Assembly (NCBI GenBank): GCA_031296325.1
Contig: JARLFY010000060.1
Location: 1 to 36,422 of the forward strand
Length of the DNA stretch: 36,422 nucleotides
Source: Acidobacteriaceae bacterium
Lineage (GTDB): Bacteria > Acidobacteriota > Terriglobia > Terriglobales > Acidobacteriaceae
Direction: 5' to 3'
Shown: positions 17,743-25,285 of the stretch, piece by piece
How the letters are laid out: each line of letters begins with the position of its first letter
Numbering within the stretch: the stretch's first letter is position 1
Notes under the pieces: generated by a model
Told to the model about the DNA's origin: nothing
Databases searched by the model: none
The model's input: only the letters and a program-made list of their open reading frames with translations
Position numbers and translations under genes: made by a program

Positions 17743-18726
17743 ATGATGGCGAAACGGGCACTGATTTGCGGTATCTCTGGACAGGACGGCACCTATCTTG
17801 CCAAGCTGTTGCTGGATCGCGGCTATGAAGTCTGGGGCAGTTCGCGGGATGCCGAACTGGCCACCTTTGGCAATCTGCATCGGTTAGGGATTTATGAGTC
17901 GGTTCATCTCGTATCGCTCAATCTTCGAGACGTTGGTAGCGTTCTCGGACTGCTGCGGCGGATACGCCCGGATGAGATATTCAGTCTCGCGGGCCAAAGC
18001 TCGGTCGGTCTCTCCTTCGAGCAGCCGGTCGAGACTATTGAAAGCATCGCACTTGGCGCACTCAGCCTTCTGGAGGCGATCCGCCTTTCCGATCTCGATA
18101 TTCGCCTCTACAACGCAGGTTCCACGGAGTGCTTTGGAGACACAGGCGATGGCGTGGCAGATGAAAAATCGCCTCTTCACCCTTGCAGCCCCTATGCCGT
18201 AGCCAAGGCCTCGGCATTCTGGACCGTGGCCAACTATCGTCAAGCCTATGGGATGTTCGCCTGCACCGGAATCCTCTCCAATCATGATTCTCCTTTGCGT
18301 CCGAGGAGGTTCGTTACGCGAAAGATCGTGCACGCAGTGGCGTCGTTGGCGCTGGGTCGCGATGTGCGCCTGTCGCTTGGCAACCTGCATATTGAACGAG
18401 ACTGGGGCTGGGCGCCAGAATATGTCGAAGCAATTGCGGCAATGTTGGAGCAGCCTGCCCCAACCGACTACATTATTGCCACAGGAAGCAGCCATACGCT
18501 GCATGAGTTTATGGAAACAGCCTTTGAACTGGCGGGCAAGGATTGGCGCGACTATGTCTCAATTGATAAAAATCTGATGCGACCGACCGACATCCTGCGA
18601 AACAAAGTAGACCCGTCAAAAGCCGCCATCGGCTTAGGGTGGAAGGCCAGAAACGGCATGAAACAAGTCGTCAGCATGATGCTGGAAGCCGAGATGTCCA
18701 CGCTTCGGCAAGAAAAACTGGAATAG
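17743..18726 (+). CDS. gmd: GDP-mannose 4,6-dehydratase
   Basis: This is a 327-residue extended short-chain dehydrogenase. The NAD(P)-binding GxxGxxG is G10-I-S-G13-Q-D-G16, and the catalytic set is T128-E129 (GSTECFG) with Y151-x3-K155 (YAVAK). The GISGQDGTYLAKLLL start and SNHDSPLRPRRFVTRKI segment are characteristic of Gmd, which converts GDP-mannose to GDP-4-keto-6-deoxymannose. The protein is slightly shorter than the ~345-370 residues of typical Gmd. ATGATG at 17743 is preceded by AGGGG. No GDP-fucose synthase or GDP-rhamnose reductase gene is in the window, so the final deoxysugar is unknown. A related NDP-sugar dehydratase/epimerase is the main alternative. It is followed 78 bp later by the flippase gene. 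Confidence 0.82.
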   Translation: MMAKRALICGISGQDGTYLAKLLLDRGYEVWGSSRDAELATFGNLHRLGIYESVHLVSLNLRDVGSVLGLLRRIRPDEIFSLAGQSSVGLSFEQPVETIESIALGALSLLEAIRLSDLDIRLYNAGSTECFGDTGDGVADEKSPLHPCSPYAVAKASAFWTVANYRQAYGMFACTGILSNHDSPLRPRRFVTRKIVHAVASLALGRDVRLSLGNLHIERDWGWAPEYVEAIAAMLEQPAPTDYIIATGSSHTLHEFMETAFELAGKDWRDYVSIDKNLMRPTDILRNKVDPSKAAIGLGWKARNGMKQVVSMMLEAEMSTLRQEKLE

Positions 18727-18792
18727 CGTCCTGAACTTCCGAAACGGGTCAACGGATCATAGATATGCAATCGCTGCCGGAGCGCTATTTAG

Positions 18793-18798
18793 TATACT
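18793..18798 (+). promoter_or_regulatory. Possible -10 element giving a leaderless flippase mRNA
   Basis: TATACT ends 6 bases before the ATG at 18805, and no Shine-Dalgarno sequence lies between. Transcription starting the usual 6-7 bases after a -10 box would begin at the start codon. No good -35 element was seen about 17 bp upstream, so this is tentative. Confidence 0.3.
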
Positions 18799-18804
18799 GC
18801 TCTT

Positions 18805-20184
18805 ATGTCTAGCAGTTTTTCCCGAGAAGCGTCTGGCTCGCCGGAGATGGGAGCAAAGCCGCTGGCAGCAGCCCGGACGCGTCGGCTTTTGCAAGGCACC
18901 TTTTCCGCAGTTCTGAGCAAGGCTATTATGCTCGGGTGCAGTGCCGTATCGATCCCGATTGCGATTCGTTATCTGGGCACCGAGGACTTTGGCGTATGGA
19001 TCACAATTTCGACTACGCTCTGCATGCTGCTGGTCTTTGATCTGGGCGTTGCCAATTCTCTCACCAATTTCATCTCCGAGGCCTACGCCCGGGACGACCG
19101 TGAGCACGCGAGTACATTCGGCACCACAGCTCTGGGAGTTATGTCCGCCGTGGCGCTGCTGTTGGCGGGCATCGCTTGGTTGATCTGGCCCGCTCTGCAC
19201 TGGGATCAGTTGTTCCATCTTGCGTCGCCGTCAGAGGCCCCCACGGTTGGCCGCGCAGTGGCTGCCGCACTTGCTATCTTTCTGGTGGGACTGCCTGTTG
19301 GTCTGGGGCCCAAGATTTTGGGAGGCTATCAGGAACTGCGCGTGGCCAATCTTTTCGTCGCCGCAGGAAGCCTCTGTAATCTGATCTCCATTATTGTTTT
19401 GGTGCGGTTGCACGCTGGACTGGTGGCCATGGTCATCGCTTCCTCCGCGTCGATCGTGGGAGCCAATCTGGTCTGTCTCTTGTGGCTCTGGTGCTTTCAC
19501 AAGCCCTGGATGTCTCCGCGTCTACGTCATTTTAATCGCGATGCGGCGCGGAGGATGATGCAGACGGGCAGTGAGTTTTTCGTGCTGCAGATTGCCGGAC
19601 TGGTGGTCTTCAATAGCGATAATCTGGTCGTGACGCATTATCTTGGACCAACTCAGGTGGCCTCGTACAGCGTCGCGTGGCGTCTGGTGGGCTATGCCTC
19701 CGTGGTGCAAATGATGATTATGCCTTCGCTCTGGCCAGCCTTCAGCGAAGCCTTCGACCGCGGGGATATGACATGGGTGCGACGCACGTTTCACCGCACC
19801 ATGTTGATCACGATGGCTACGACTCTCGGCCTGTCAACGCTGTTCGCCCTGGCCGGACGCTGGATCGTCCGCGTATGGGCGGGCAAGGCCGCTGTCCCAG
19901 GGGAAGAACTTATTCTCCTGATGTGCGTCTGGGTGTTGATCAGCACCTTCATGAACAACACGTCAACCATATTGGTAGCCAAAGGAGAGACTCGGTTGCA
20001 GGCCTGGTGTTCGCTTGTGGCGGCGGTCGTAAATCTGGCGCTTTCAATCTATTGGGTACAGCGGATTGGAGCCGTCGGAGTCATTCTGGGCACCATCGTG
20101 TCCTACCTGATTATCCTGGTCATTCCACAAACATGGCAGACGCTGCGAGTGATCCGCCAACCCGCTTCATCGCAGTCCATGTAA
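18805..20184 (+). CDS. Wzx-type polysaccharide flippase (MOP/PST family)
   Basis: This is a 459-residue inner-membrane protein with about twelve to fourteen hydrophobic segments. It begins with LLQGTFSAVLSKAIMLGCSAVSIPIAIRYLGTEDFGVW, the pattern of polysaccharide transporters of the MOP superfamily, and contains NSDNLVVTHYLGPTQVASYSVAWRL in the middle, also typical. It should flip undecaprenyl-linked oligosaccharide units from the cytoplasmic to the periplasmic face, where the Wzy-like protein at 12441 could polymerise them. The first ~30 residues are polar and Ser/Ala rich. No Shine-Dalgarno sequence precedes the ATG, and a TATACT box sits just upstream, so translation may be leaderless. It is the last gene of the cluster and is followed by a strong hairpin. 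Confidence 0.85.
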   Translation: MSSSFSREASGSPEMGAKPLAAARTRRLLQGTFSAVLSKAIMLGCSAVSIPIAIRYLGTEDFGVWITISTTLCMLLVFDLGVANSLTNFISEAYARDDREHASTFGTTALGVMSAVALLLAGIAWLIWPALHWDQLFHLASPSEAPTVGRAVAAALAIFLVGLPVGLGPKILGGYQELRVANLFVAAGSLCNLISIIVLVRLHAGLVAMVIASSASIVGANLVCLLWLWCFHKPWMSPRLRHFNRDAARRMMQTGSEFFVLQIAGLVVFNSDNLVVTHYLGPTQVASYSVAWRLVGYASVVQMMIMPSLWPAFSEAFDRGDMTWVRRTFHRTMLITMATTLGLSTLFALAGRWIVRVWAGKAAVPGEELILLMCVWVLISTFMNNTSTILVAKGETRLQAWCSLVAAVVNLALSIYWVQRIGAVGVILGTIVSYLIILVIPQTWQTLRVIRQPASSQSM

Positions 20185-20206
20185 CTTGCTGGCTCTAAAA
20201 AAGCAG

Positions 20207-20260
20207 AACCAAAGCGATGTTCCACACTCAACTCTTTGAAGTGGAATATCGCTTGGTTTT
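20207..20260 (+). terminator. Rho-independent terminator after the flippase gene
   Basis: The left arm (20207-20225, starting AACCAAAGCGAT) pairs with the right arm (20241-20258, GTGGAATATCGCTTGGTT) with one bulge and one mismatch around a 15-base loop, followed by a short T run (20257-20260). It lies 23 bp after the flippase stop and marks the end of the polysaccharide cluster. Confidence 0.72.
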
Positions 20261-20366
20261 GTAATGCTCTGCGCTGCAAATTGCGGTTCCGACGTTGTCA
20301 AGCTTCGGCGCTTCTCACCCCTGGGCCGCGTGGAAATACTCGGTACGCCAGAGTCGAGTTCCCGCA

Positions 20367-21080
20367 CTAGAAGCGTGCGAAGAAGCCGAAGGTGGGCTCC
20401 GAGGTGCGCGTGCGACGGGTGATGGTCAGGTAGTTCTCGCCGAAGTCGGGGGCAAGATAGATGAGTTGGCGGAATCCTGCGCGAACGCCGAAGTGGCTGC
20501 TGGGAAAGTTCTGCTCCACGCCGAAGCTGTAGTAGTAGACGGCGCGGTACTGGAAGGGCAAGCCTTCGCCGCCGCCCGAGGTCGGAGTAAAGTGGATGGT
20601 TCCGCCTCCTACGCCGAGATAGGGCTGCACCCCGAAGATCTTGCGTGGATGGGCGACGTAGCCAAGAGTGATCTCGTGGACTCCAGCCTGTGCGCTGGTG
20701 AGTTGGTTGGAGGGGAGCTTGGGCGTGTAGGTGTAGTTCTGGGCGTTGCGAAAGTTGCCGAAGTTGTACTCGAAGCCGACGTAGGGCTTGGCCGTATAGC
20801 GCAGAGTAATCAGTTCGCCGACCGTGCTGCTGGGGGAGATGGCAAGATTGTTATGGGTGGACGTTGCATCGCGCTGCTCGATGCCGTTGACGTCCGAGTT
20901 GATGACGCCAGTAACGCTAACGGCCAGATCCATGCGATCCAACTGCTTCTGGAAGGGGAAAGGCGCTGGGGTGTCCTGCGCGAAGGCCTCGGATGCGGTG
21001 AAGCTGAAGAGGCACAACAGTAGAGCCGGGACAAGCAGGCTGGTTCCAGCAGAGACAGAACGACGAAGCGGATTCGGCAT
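20367..21080 (-). CDS. Outer-membrane beta-barrel family protein, function unknown
   Basis: This 237-residue protein has a signal peptide (LLVPALLLCLFSFTASEAFAQ, cleavage probably after AFA) and then alternating amphipathic beta strands (YVGFEYNFGNF, VHEITLGYVAH, VQPYLGVGGGTIHF, YYYSFGVEQNF, FGVRAGFRQLIYL) ending in FFARF. The terminal Phe and strand pattern fit a small OmpA/OmpX-like eight-stranded barrel. No enzymatic motif is seen. The ATG at 21080 is preferred, with GGGAG 10 bases upstream; an in-frame TTG at 21104 would add 8 residues before the signal peptide. It is a single gene, convergent with the polysaccharide cluster. A structural or adhesion role is possible but not shown. Confidence 0.7.
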   Translation of the reverse strand: MPNPLRRSVSAGTSLLVPALLLCLFSFTASEAFAQDTPAPFPFQKQLDRMDLAVSVTGVINSDVNGIEQRDATSTHNNLAISPSSTVGELITLRYTAKPYVGFEYNFGNFRNAQNYTYTPKLPSNQLTSAQAGVHEITLGYVAHPRKIFGVQPYLGVGGGTIHFTPTSGGGEGLPFQYRAVYYYSFGVEQNFPSSHFGVRAGFRQLIYLAPDFGENYLTITRRTRTSEPTFGFFARF

Positions 21081-21180
21081 GTAGAACAGACTCCCTTGCG
21101 GCAAAAAATTACCCTGCTGTAAGTCTACTCTGTGCAGCGATTGACTGACCGCCTCCGCATCAACTTCCGAGAAAAAGACT

Positions 21181-21214
21181 TAACACCGATTTACACCGAT
21201 GCCACCGATCGGAA
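21181..21214. repeat. Short CACCGAT-rich intergenic repeat
   Basis: CACCGAT occurs three times (21184, 21194 and 21203) within 26 bp. A degenerate relative, CCGATTTACTCCGATTGCACGGAT, lies at 25150-25173 before hisS. Both are intergenic. I see no gene or structure in them. Confidence 0.4.
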
Positions 21215-21290
21215 CGGATAAGACAAACGGCGGAGGTTATTTTGCAATTGGACAGATCGCTGTGACCCTCTATGGGCCAGAGCGATCTCC

Positions 21291-23339
21291 CTATTTATGC
21301 GTGATGCGGAAGATGTGGGCGGTGGTTGCGGGGTGGAGGGCGACGTAGTTGCTGCGGTCGTGCCACTTGTAGTGGGTGCCGGTGAGCAGGTCTTCCACGT
21401 CAAAGCTCTCGTTGTGGTGGATGCCGAGTTGCTTCAGGTCGAGGTCGATCCAGCCAGCCTGCTCGTTGTGCGGATCCAGATTGACGGCGACCAGAATCGT
21501 GTTGGCGGGCGCGGCGGGGCTGTCGCCGTCGGCTGGAATCGCCGGCGCAGACTTCGAATAGGCGATCAGCTTCGGGTTGTCGACGGTGTGGAAGTGCAGC
21601 GACAGGTCGCTCTGCAACGCTGGATTGGTGCGGCGAATCTGGTTGAGCAGCGTGACCAGCGGCGCGAGAGAGTCCGGGGCGCGGCGATTCCACTGGCGAA
21701 TCTGATACTTCTCGCTGTGCAGGTACTCCTCGCTGCCGGGCTTGATGGGCGTGTGCTCGCAGAGTTCGTAGGCTGGGCCGTAGATGCCGTAGCTGGCAGC
21801 CAGCGTCGTCGCCAGAATGAGGCGCTGCTGGAAGGCGGCGCGACCTCCCGTCTGCAAGCTGGCGTGCAGAATGTCCGGCGTGTTGGGCCAGACGTTGGGA
21901 GTGAAGAAGTCGCTGACCGGCGGCTTGCTGATCTCCTCGAAGTACGCCTGCAACTCGGCCTTCTCCGTGCGCCAGGTGAAGTAGGTGTACGACTGAGTGA
22001 AGCCGCCTTTGGCCAGCGAGTACATGACGTGCGGGCGGGTGAAGGCCTCGGCCAGAAAGAGCGCGTCGGGCGTTTCGCGATGCAGGTCGGCGATGCACCA
22101 CTCCCAGAAGGGCAGAGCCTTGGTGTGCGGATTATCGACGCGGAAGACGCGAACGCCGCGGTCGATCCAGTACTGAAAGACGGAGCGCAACTCGTCCCAC
22201 AGGCCGCGCCAGTCGGTGGACTCGAAGTTCAGCGGGTAGATGTCCTGATACTTCTTCGGCGGATTCTCGGCGTACTGAATGCTGCAGTCGGGCCGATGGA
22301 TAAACCATTCTGGATGCTCGGCGACCCAGGGGTGGTCGGGCGAGCACTGGAAGGCGATGTCCAGTGCCAACTCCATGCCGTTGGCGCGCGTGGAGGCGAC
22401 CATATGGTCGAAATCGCTGAGGGTTCCCAGCTTGGCATGGATCGACTTGTGCCCCCCCTCGGGCGACCCGATGGCCCATGGACTGCCCTCGTCCTCCGGC
22501 CCCGCCGTGACGGTGTTGTTGGGGCCTTTGCGATAGGCGCGTCCGATGGGGTGGATCGGAGGCATGTAGAGAATATCGAAGCCCATGGCGGCGATCTCGG
22601 GCAGCAACCGCTCGACGTCGGCGAAGGTTCCGTGGCTCGGCGGCGCGGGCTTTCCTGCGGTCGGGGCCGGAGCCGTCGAGCGCGGGAAGAGCTCGTACCA
22701 ACTGGAGAAGCGTGCTCGTTCGCGATCGACCCAGAGGTGCAACTCGCGCTCGGCTGTCGCGGCGAAGCTCAGGTCGGGGTAGCGGTCGACCAGCGCCTTG
22801 TCCTCGGCGGTAAGAGGGTACTCGTAGAGCGCAAGATTCTGCGCGGCGAGGCGGCGGAGCGAGGCGGCCAGCTTCTTCAACTGCTGCGCGTCGTCGCCCG
22901 TGGCGCGGGCTACGACGCCATCAAGCAGAAGCGCGCCAATGGTCAGCGCGAGAGGAATATCCTGCGGCGGAAGATCGCGGCGAGCCGGATCGGTGGGATC
23001 GGGCTGCGCGGCCAGACGCTTCGTCAGGTCGGCGCACCAGGTGTCGAAGTGATCCACCCAGGCCTGAATGGTGAAGCTCCACGGGCCAATCTTGTCGACC
23101 TCGAAGGACGCCGACCAGAGGTCGTTGGGCTGCGCGATCATTGGCGTGGACTGCCAGTTGGCGTCGCTCGCGCGTTTATAGAGCAGGCGGGCGGCAACGT
23201 GGTCGTGTCCATCGGAGAAGATGGCGGCGGAGACGGCGACGCGGTCTCCCAGAAAGCGGCGCGCGGGAGTTCGTCCGCAATCGACCATGGGCTGAATCTC
23301 TTCGATGATGACGCGCTTACGACCTTCGGCAGGCTTCAT
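21291..23339 (-). CDS. glgE: Alpha-1,4-glucan:maltose-1-phosphate maltosyltransferase
   Basis: This 682-residue GH13_3 enzyme extends linear alpha-1,4-glucan with maltosyl units from maltose-1-phosphate in the cytoplasm. The N-terminal beta-sandwich (from ~10) and a helical insertion (~110-210) precede the TIM-barrel domain. Catalytic residues by family comparison are the nucleophile D402 (GVRVFRVDNPHTK), the acid/base E431 (LFLAEAFTRP) and D489 (NTPDIL). Spacing and total length agree with Streptomyces GlgE. The start ATG at 23339 has AGGGGAT 10 bases upstream. GlgE usually works with trehalose synthase and maltokinase (TreS/Pep2) and with GlgB; none of these is in the window. A possible 29-codon leader ORF precedes it at 23490-23401. 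Confidence 0.96.
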   Translation of the reverse strand: MKPAEGRKRVIIEEIQPMVDCGRTPARRFLGDRVAVSAAIFSDGHDHVAARLLYKRASDANWQSTPMIAQPNDLWSASFEVDKIGPWSFTIQAWVDHFDTWCADLTKRLAAQPDPTDPARRDLPPQDIPLALTIGALLLDGVVARATGDDAQQLKKLAASLRRLAAQNLALYEYPLTAEDKALVDRYPDLSFAATAERELHLWVDRERARFSSWYELFPRSTAPAPTAGKPAPPSHGTFADVERLLPEIAAMGFDILYMPPIHPIGRAYRKGPNNTVTAGPEDEGSPWAIGSPEGGHKSIHAKLGTLSDFDHMVASTRANGMELALDIAFQCSPDHPWVAEHPEWFIHRPDCSIQYAENPPKKYQDIYPLNFESTDWRGLWDELRSVFQYWIDRGVRVFRVDNPHTKALPFWEWCIADLHRETPDALFLAEAFTRPHVMYSLAKGGFTQSYTYFTWRTEKAELQAYFEEISKPPVSDFFTPNVWPNTPDILHASLQTGGRAAFQQRLILATTLAASYGIYGPAYELCEHTPIKPGSEEYLHSEKYQIRQWNRRAPDSLAPLVTLLNQIRRTNPALQSDLSLHFHTVDNPKLIAYSKSAPAIPADGDSPAAPANTILVAVNLDPHNEQAGWIDLDLKQLGIHHNESFDVEDLLTGTHYKWHDRSNYVALHPATTAHIFRITHK

Positions 23340-23400
23340 TGGTTCGGATCCCCTGTGTGCTCTGCGTCTTCTTCGGTCGAGAGATGGATTCTATCGTCGA

Positions 23401-23490
23401 TTAAGCCGCTGGCAGCATCTTACCGAAAGAGCTGTCCTCTTTGCTCGTTGCTGCGTCTGTGGATTTTGGGGCGAACCCTGTCATGTGCAT
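23401..23490 (-). CDS. Possible 29-residue leader ORF upstream of glgE
   Basis: On the minus strand an ATG at 23490 (second ATG at 23484) sits just after an exceptionally strong purine tract, GGGGGAGGGGG (23502-23492). It opens a frame of 29 codons (start MHMTGFAPKSTDAATS, end GKMLPAA) that stops with TAA at 23403-23401, 61 bp before glgE. The tract is the strongest ribosome-binding-site-like sequence near glgE. An AT-rich patch (23525-23580) just upstream could be the promoter. The peptide matches nothing I know. It could be a leader peptide, a small protein or chance. Confidence 0.33.
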   Translation of the reverse strand: MHMTGFAPKSTDAATSKEDSSFGKMLPAA

Positions 23491-23854
23491 GCCCCCTCCC
23501 CCTGTATATACTCATGTTGCTGATTACGTTATAGTTATATCTTAATATATACTTATTGGTATATATTTAACTTCTTCGGTGCTCCTGTTTTCCTTCTGTT
23601 TAAAGCCCCATAGAGAAAGGCTCGGCGGGACTCGTCGGGCCTGATCTACTGACTTAATTATAGGATCTGGGGATAGCTGGAATGCCAACTCATTTGTGTG
23701 GGTAAGTTGTTGACGGGGAGACCGTTAGTTTGAAAATATGGCGCGATTGGGGTTGACATCGGATTTGCTGCTGTTTTCCCATGATTTTGGGAAAGAATTT
23801 TGTCGAAGTGAAGTATATGGCAAGGAGATTTAGGCTGTCGCAGCGCGAACGAAA

Positions 23855-24027
23855 TACGGGGATTCTTCCCCTTTACTTCGTTCGGGGGGCAGAATGACAA
23901 ATCTGGGACAGGCAAACAAAAAGCAGATTCCTTCGCTTCGCTGCGGAATGACAAACAAATTGGGCTATGGAATGACAAACAAATTGGGCTATGGAATGAC
24001 AAGCTAGTTGTTCTATGGAATGACCCG
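23855..24027. repeat. Dispersed intergenic repeat, copy 2, with 24-bp tandem core
   Basis: An arm AAGCAGATTCCTTCGCTTCG leads into four tandem units of exactly 24 bp starting at 23945, 23969, 23993 and 24017, each beginning GGAATGAC. The first two are perfect apart from flanks and the last two decay. A partial version (CAGAATGACAAA) precedes the arm at about 23890. It is the same family as 1-160 and 29805-29943. The unit length is a multiple of three, so it creates repetitive reading frames that should not be taken as genes. Confidence 0.85.
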
Positions 24028-24113
24028 CGAATGGGGGTATATCAATCGCTGAAGTGATATAGCCGTGCCATCTTTGAGGTGGGAATTAGGCGGAAGTTTG
24101 TTAACGCAGAAAT

Positions 24114-24131
24114 GCCCCGACGGATCGGGGC
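24114..24131 (-). terminator. Probable terminator of rplU-rpmA
   Basis: GCCCCGA and TCGGGGC form a seven-pair stem with a four-base loop, 29 bp after the rpmA stop. On the minus strand it is followed by ATTTCT, a weak U tract. Confidence 0.5.
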
Positions 24132-24159
24132 TGTTCTGGCGCGAAAAACTGCGCGTAGC

Positions 24160-24435
24160 TTACGCGGGGACGCTGGTGACTTCGGCTGGATCGACCAGGA
24201 CGAAGCGACCGCGCTGGCCGCGATCCTGAAAGCGCACCACGCCAGAGATCTTGGCGAAGAGAGTGTCGTCCTTGCCACGACCGACGTTGGCTCCGGCCTT
24301 CAGCGGTGTTCCGCGCTGACGCACGATGATTCCTCCGCCGAGGATGACCTGACCGCCAAATACCTTGACGCCGAGTCGCTGCGCGTTTGAGTCGCGCCCG
24401 TTTTTGGATGATCCTAATCCCTTTTTATGTGCCAT
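24160..24435 (-). CDS. rpmA: 50S ribosomal protein L27
   Basis: The 91-residue product is ribosomal protein L27 of the large subunit, whose N-terminal tail reaches the peptidyl-transferase centre. The diagnostic start [22 protein letters not shown] and the [17 protein letters not shown] and [11 protein letters not shown] segments are all present. No cleavable N-terminal extension of the Firmicutes kind is seen. The ATG at 24435 has AGAGG 7 bases upstream. It follows rplU by 46 bp in the usual rplU-rpmA order, but the often-following obgE is absent; a hairpin and a repeat element come next. Confidence 0.98.
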   Translation of the reverse strand: MAHKKGLGSSKNGRDSNAQRLGVKVFGGQVILGGGIIVRQRGTPLKAGANVGRGKDDTLFAKISGVVRFQDRGQRGRFVLVDPAEVTSVPA

Positions 24436-24481
24436 TCGATTGCCTCTTTCGCGCGGCCCTCAGGTCGCTGCGGATTGAAAT

Positions 24482-24820
24482 TTACTTTGCGGCCTCTTCA
24501 GCCTTGAAGGACTTGCCGTTGACCAGAATCTCGTTGATGGAGACCTCAACGAAGCCCTGACGGTGCCCCTGCATCTTCTTGTACTGCTTCTTGCGCTTGA
24601 GCTTGAAGACCAGGATCTTGTCGTAGCGTCCCTCGCCGAGCACGGTTCCGGTGACCTTGGCTCCGGTCAGGTCGGACTCGAACTTGCCCTCTTCGCTGCT
24701 GACGGCGATGACGTCGGAGAATTCGATGACGCCGTTCTCGTGCGCCGTGCGCTCGATCTTCAACTTCTCACCCGGAGAGACCAGGTACTGCTTGCCGCCG
24801 GTACGAATCACTGCATACAT
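24482..24820 (-). CDS. rplU: 50S ribosomal protein L21
   Basis: The 112-residue product is ribosomal protein L21, which binds 23S rRNA in the large subunit. It begins MYAVIRTGGKQYLVSPGEKLKIE, the standard L21 start, and contains the conserved FKLKRKKQYKKMQGHRQ near the C-terminus. The ATG at 24820 was chosen from family alignment; an in-frame upstream ATG at 24865 would add 15 residues unlike L21. An AAGG lies about 9 bases upstream. It is first in the rplU-rpmA operon. The promoter is probably in 24850-24900, where TAATAAAAT occurs on the minus strand, but the -35 is unclear. Confidence 0.98.
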   Translation of the reverse strand: MYAVIRTGGKQYLVSPGEKLKIERTAHENGVIEFSDVIAVSSEEGKFESDLTGAKVTGTVLGEGRYDKILVFKLKRKKQYKKMQGHRQGFVEVSINEILVNGKSFKAEEAAK

Positions 24821-25285
24821 AAAAGAAACCCTTGCGCGCGACGCCGAGGCGTACGCACCCTTCATTGATTTTATTACATGAGGACTTCAGCTGGATTCCC
24901 TGGAGATGAACCGAGGAACTTGCGCCATGCAACCTGTCCTGAAACTTTGTTCGACCGCCTCGAAACGCTCACAGCGCTTGCGGATCCGTTCTTCCGCTTG
25001 CAACCCTCTGCCGCGATCGAGACTTGCCAACTTTGCAACCAGAGGACTGGGTGCATTCGTCAGGCCTGCCAAACTTAACAAGTGTACCTTGGACAGCCGG
25101 ATGGGTCAATGGGGATCTCTGACGGGGCAAGCGCGGGGGCGGCTTGCCGCCGATTTACTCCGATTGCACGGATCAAATACGGGGGAGAAACAGGCTAAAG
25201 TGCCGTCGTTGAACTTCGGCTGCGTCGTGCGCTCGGCTGAGGGGGGATCCCACGGGGTGGCGACGATTCGATACACTGGTAGTCC
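24821..25285. other. Divergent intergenic region rplU / hisS
   Basis: This 465-bp region separates two housekeeping genes read outward. No gene is supported in it. It should contain both promoters. A TACACT box at 25272-25277 sits 8 bases before the hisS ATG, and a CCGATTTACTCCGAT motif at 25150 resembles the short repeat at 21184. No known leader RNA was recognised. Confidence 0.5.

Larger units (their letters stand above)
23491..24159. other. Intergenic region glgE to rpmA: AT-rich patch and a dispersed repeat
   Basis: There is no credible protein gene here beyond the small leader ORF just left. 23525-23580 is strikingly AT-rich (TATAGTTATATCTTAATATA and similar), a probable promoter zone for glgE. 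23855-24027 is the dispersed repeat described separately, and 24114-24131 is a hairpin. Confidence 0.6.

Noticed and set aside
21297-23534. A 745-codon open frame on the plus strand
   Set aside because: It is antisense to glgE, whose motifs are unmistakable. It has no domain, and high GC at third positions explains the open frame.
23525-23600. Replication origin or DnaA-box cluster in the AT-rich patch
   Set aside because: No DnaA-box repeats (TTATNCACA) and no dnaA or dnaN nearby; a promoter zone is more likely.
23658-24002. Minus-strand frame with repeated SFHSPICL-type octapeptides
   Set aside because: The protein repeats are only the translation of the 24-bp intergenic repeat; no ribosome-binding site or conserved domain. 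The frame at 29649-29921 is rejected for the same reason.
23945-24016. CRISPR array
   Set aside because: The units are directly contiguous at 24 bp with no unique 30-40 bp spacers, and there are no cas genes.
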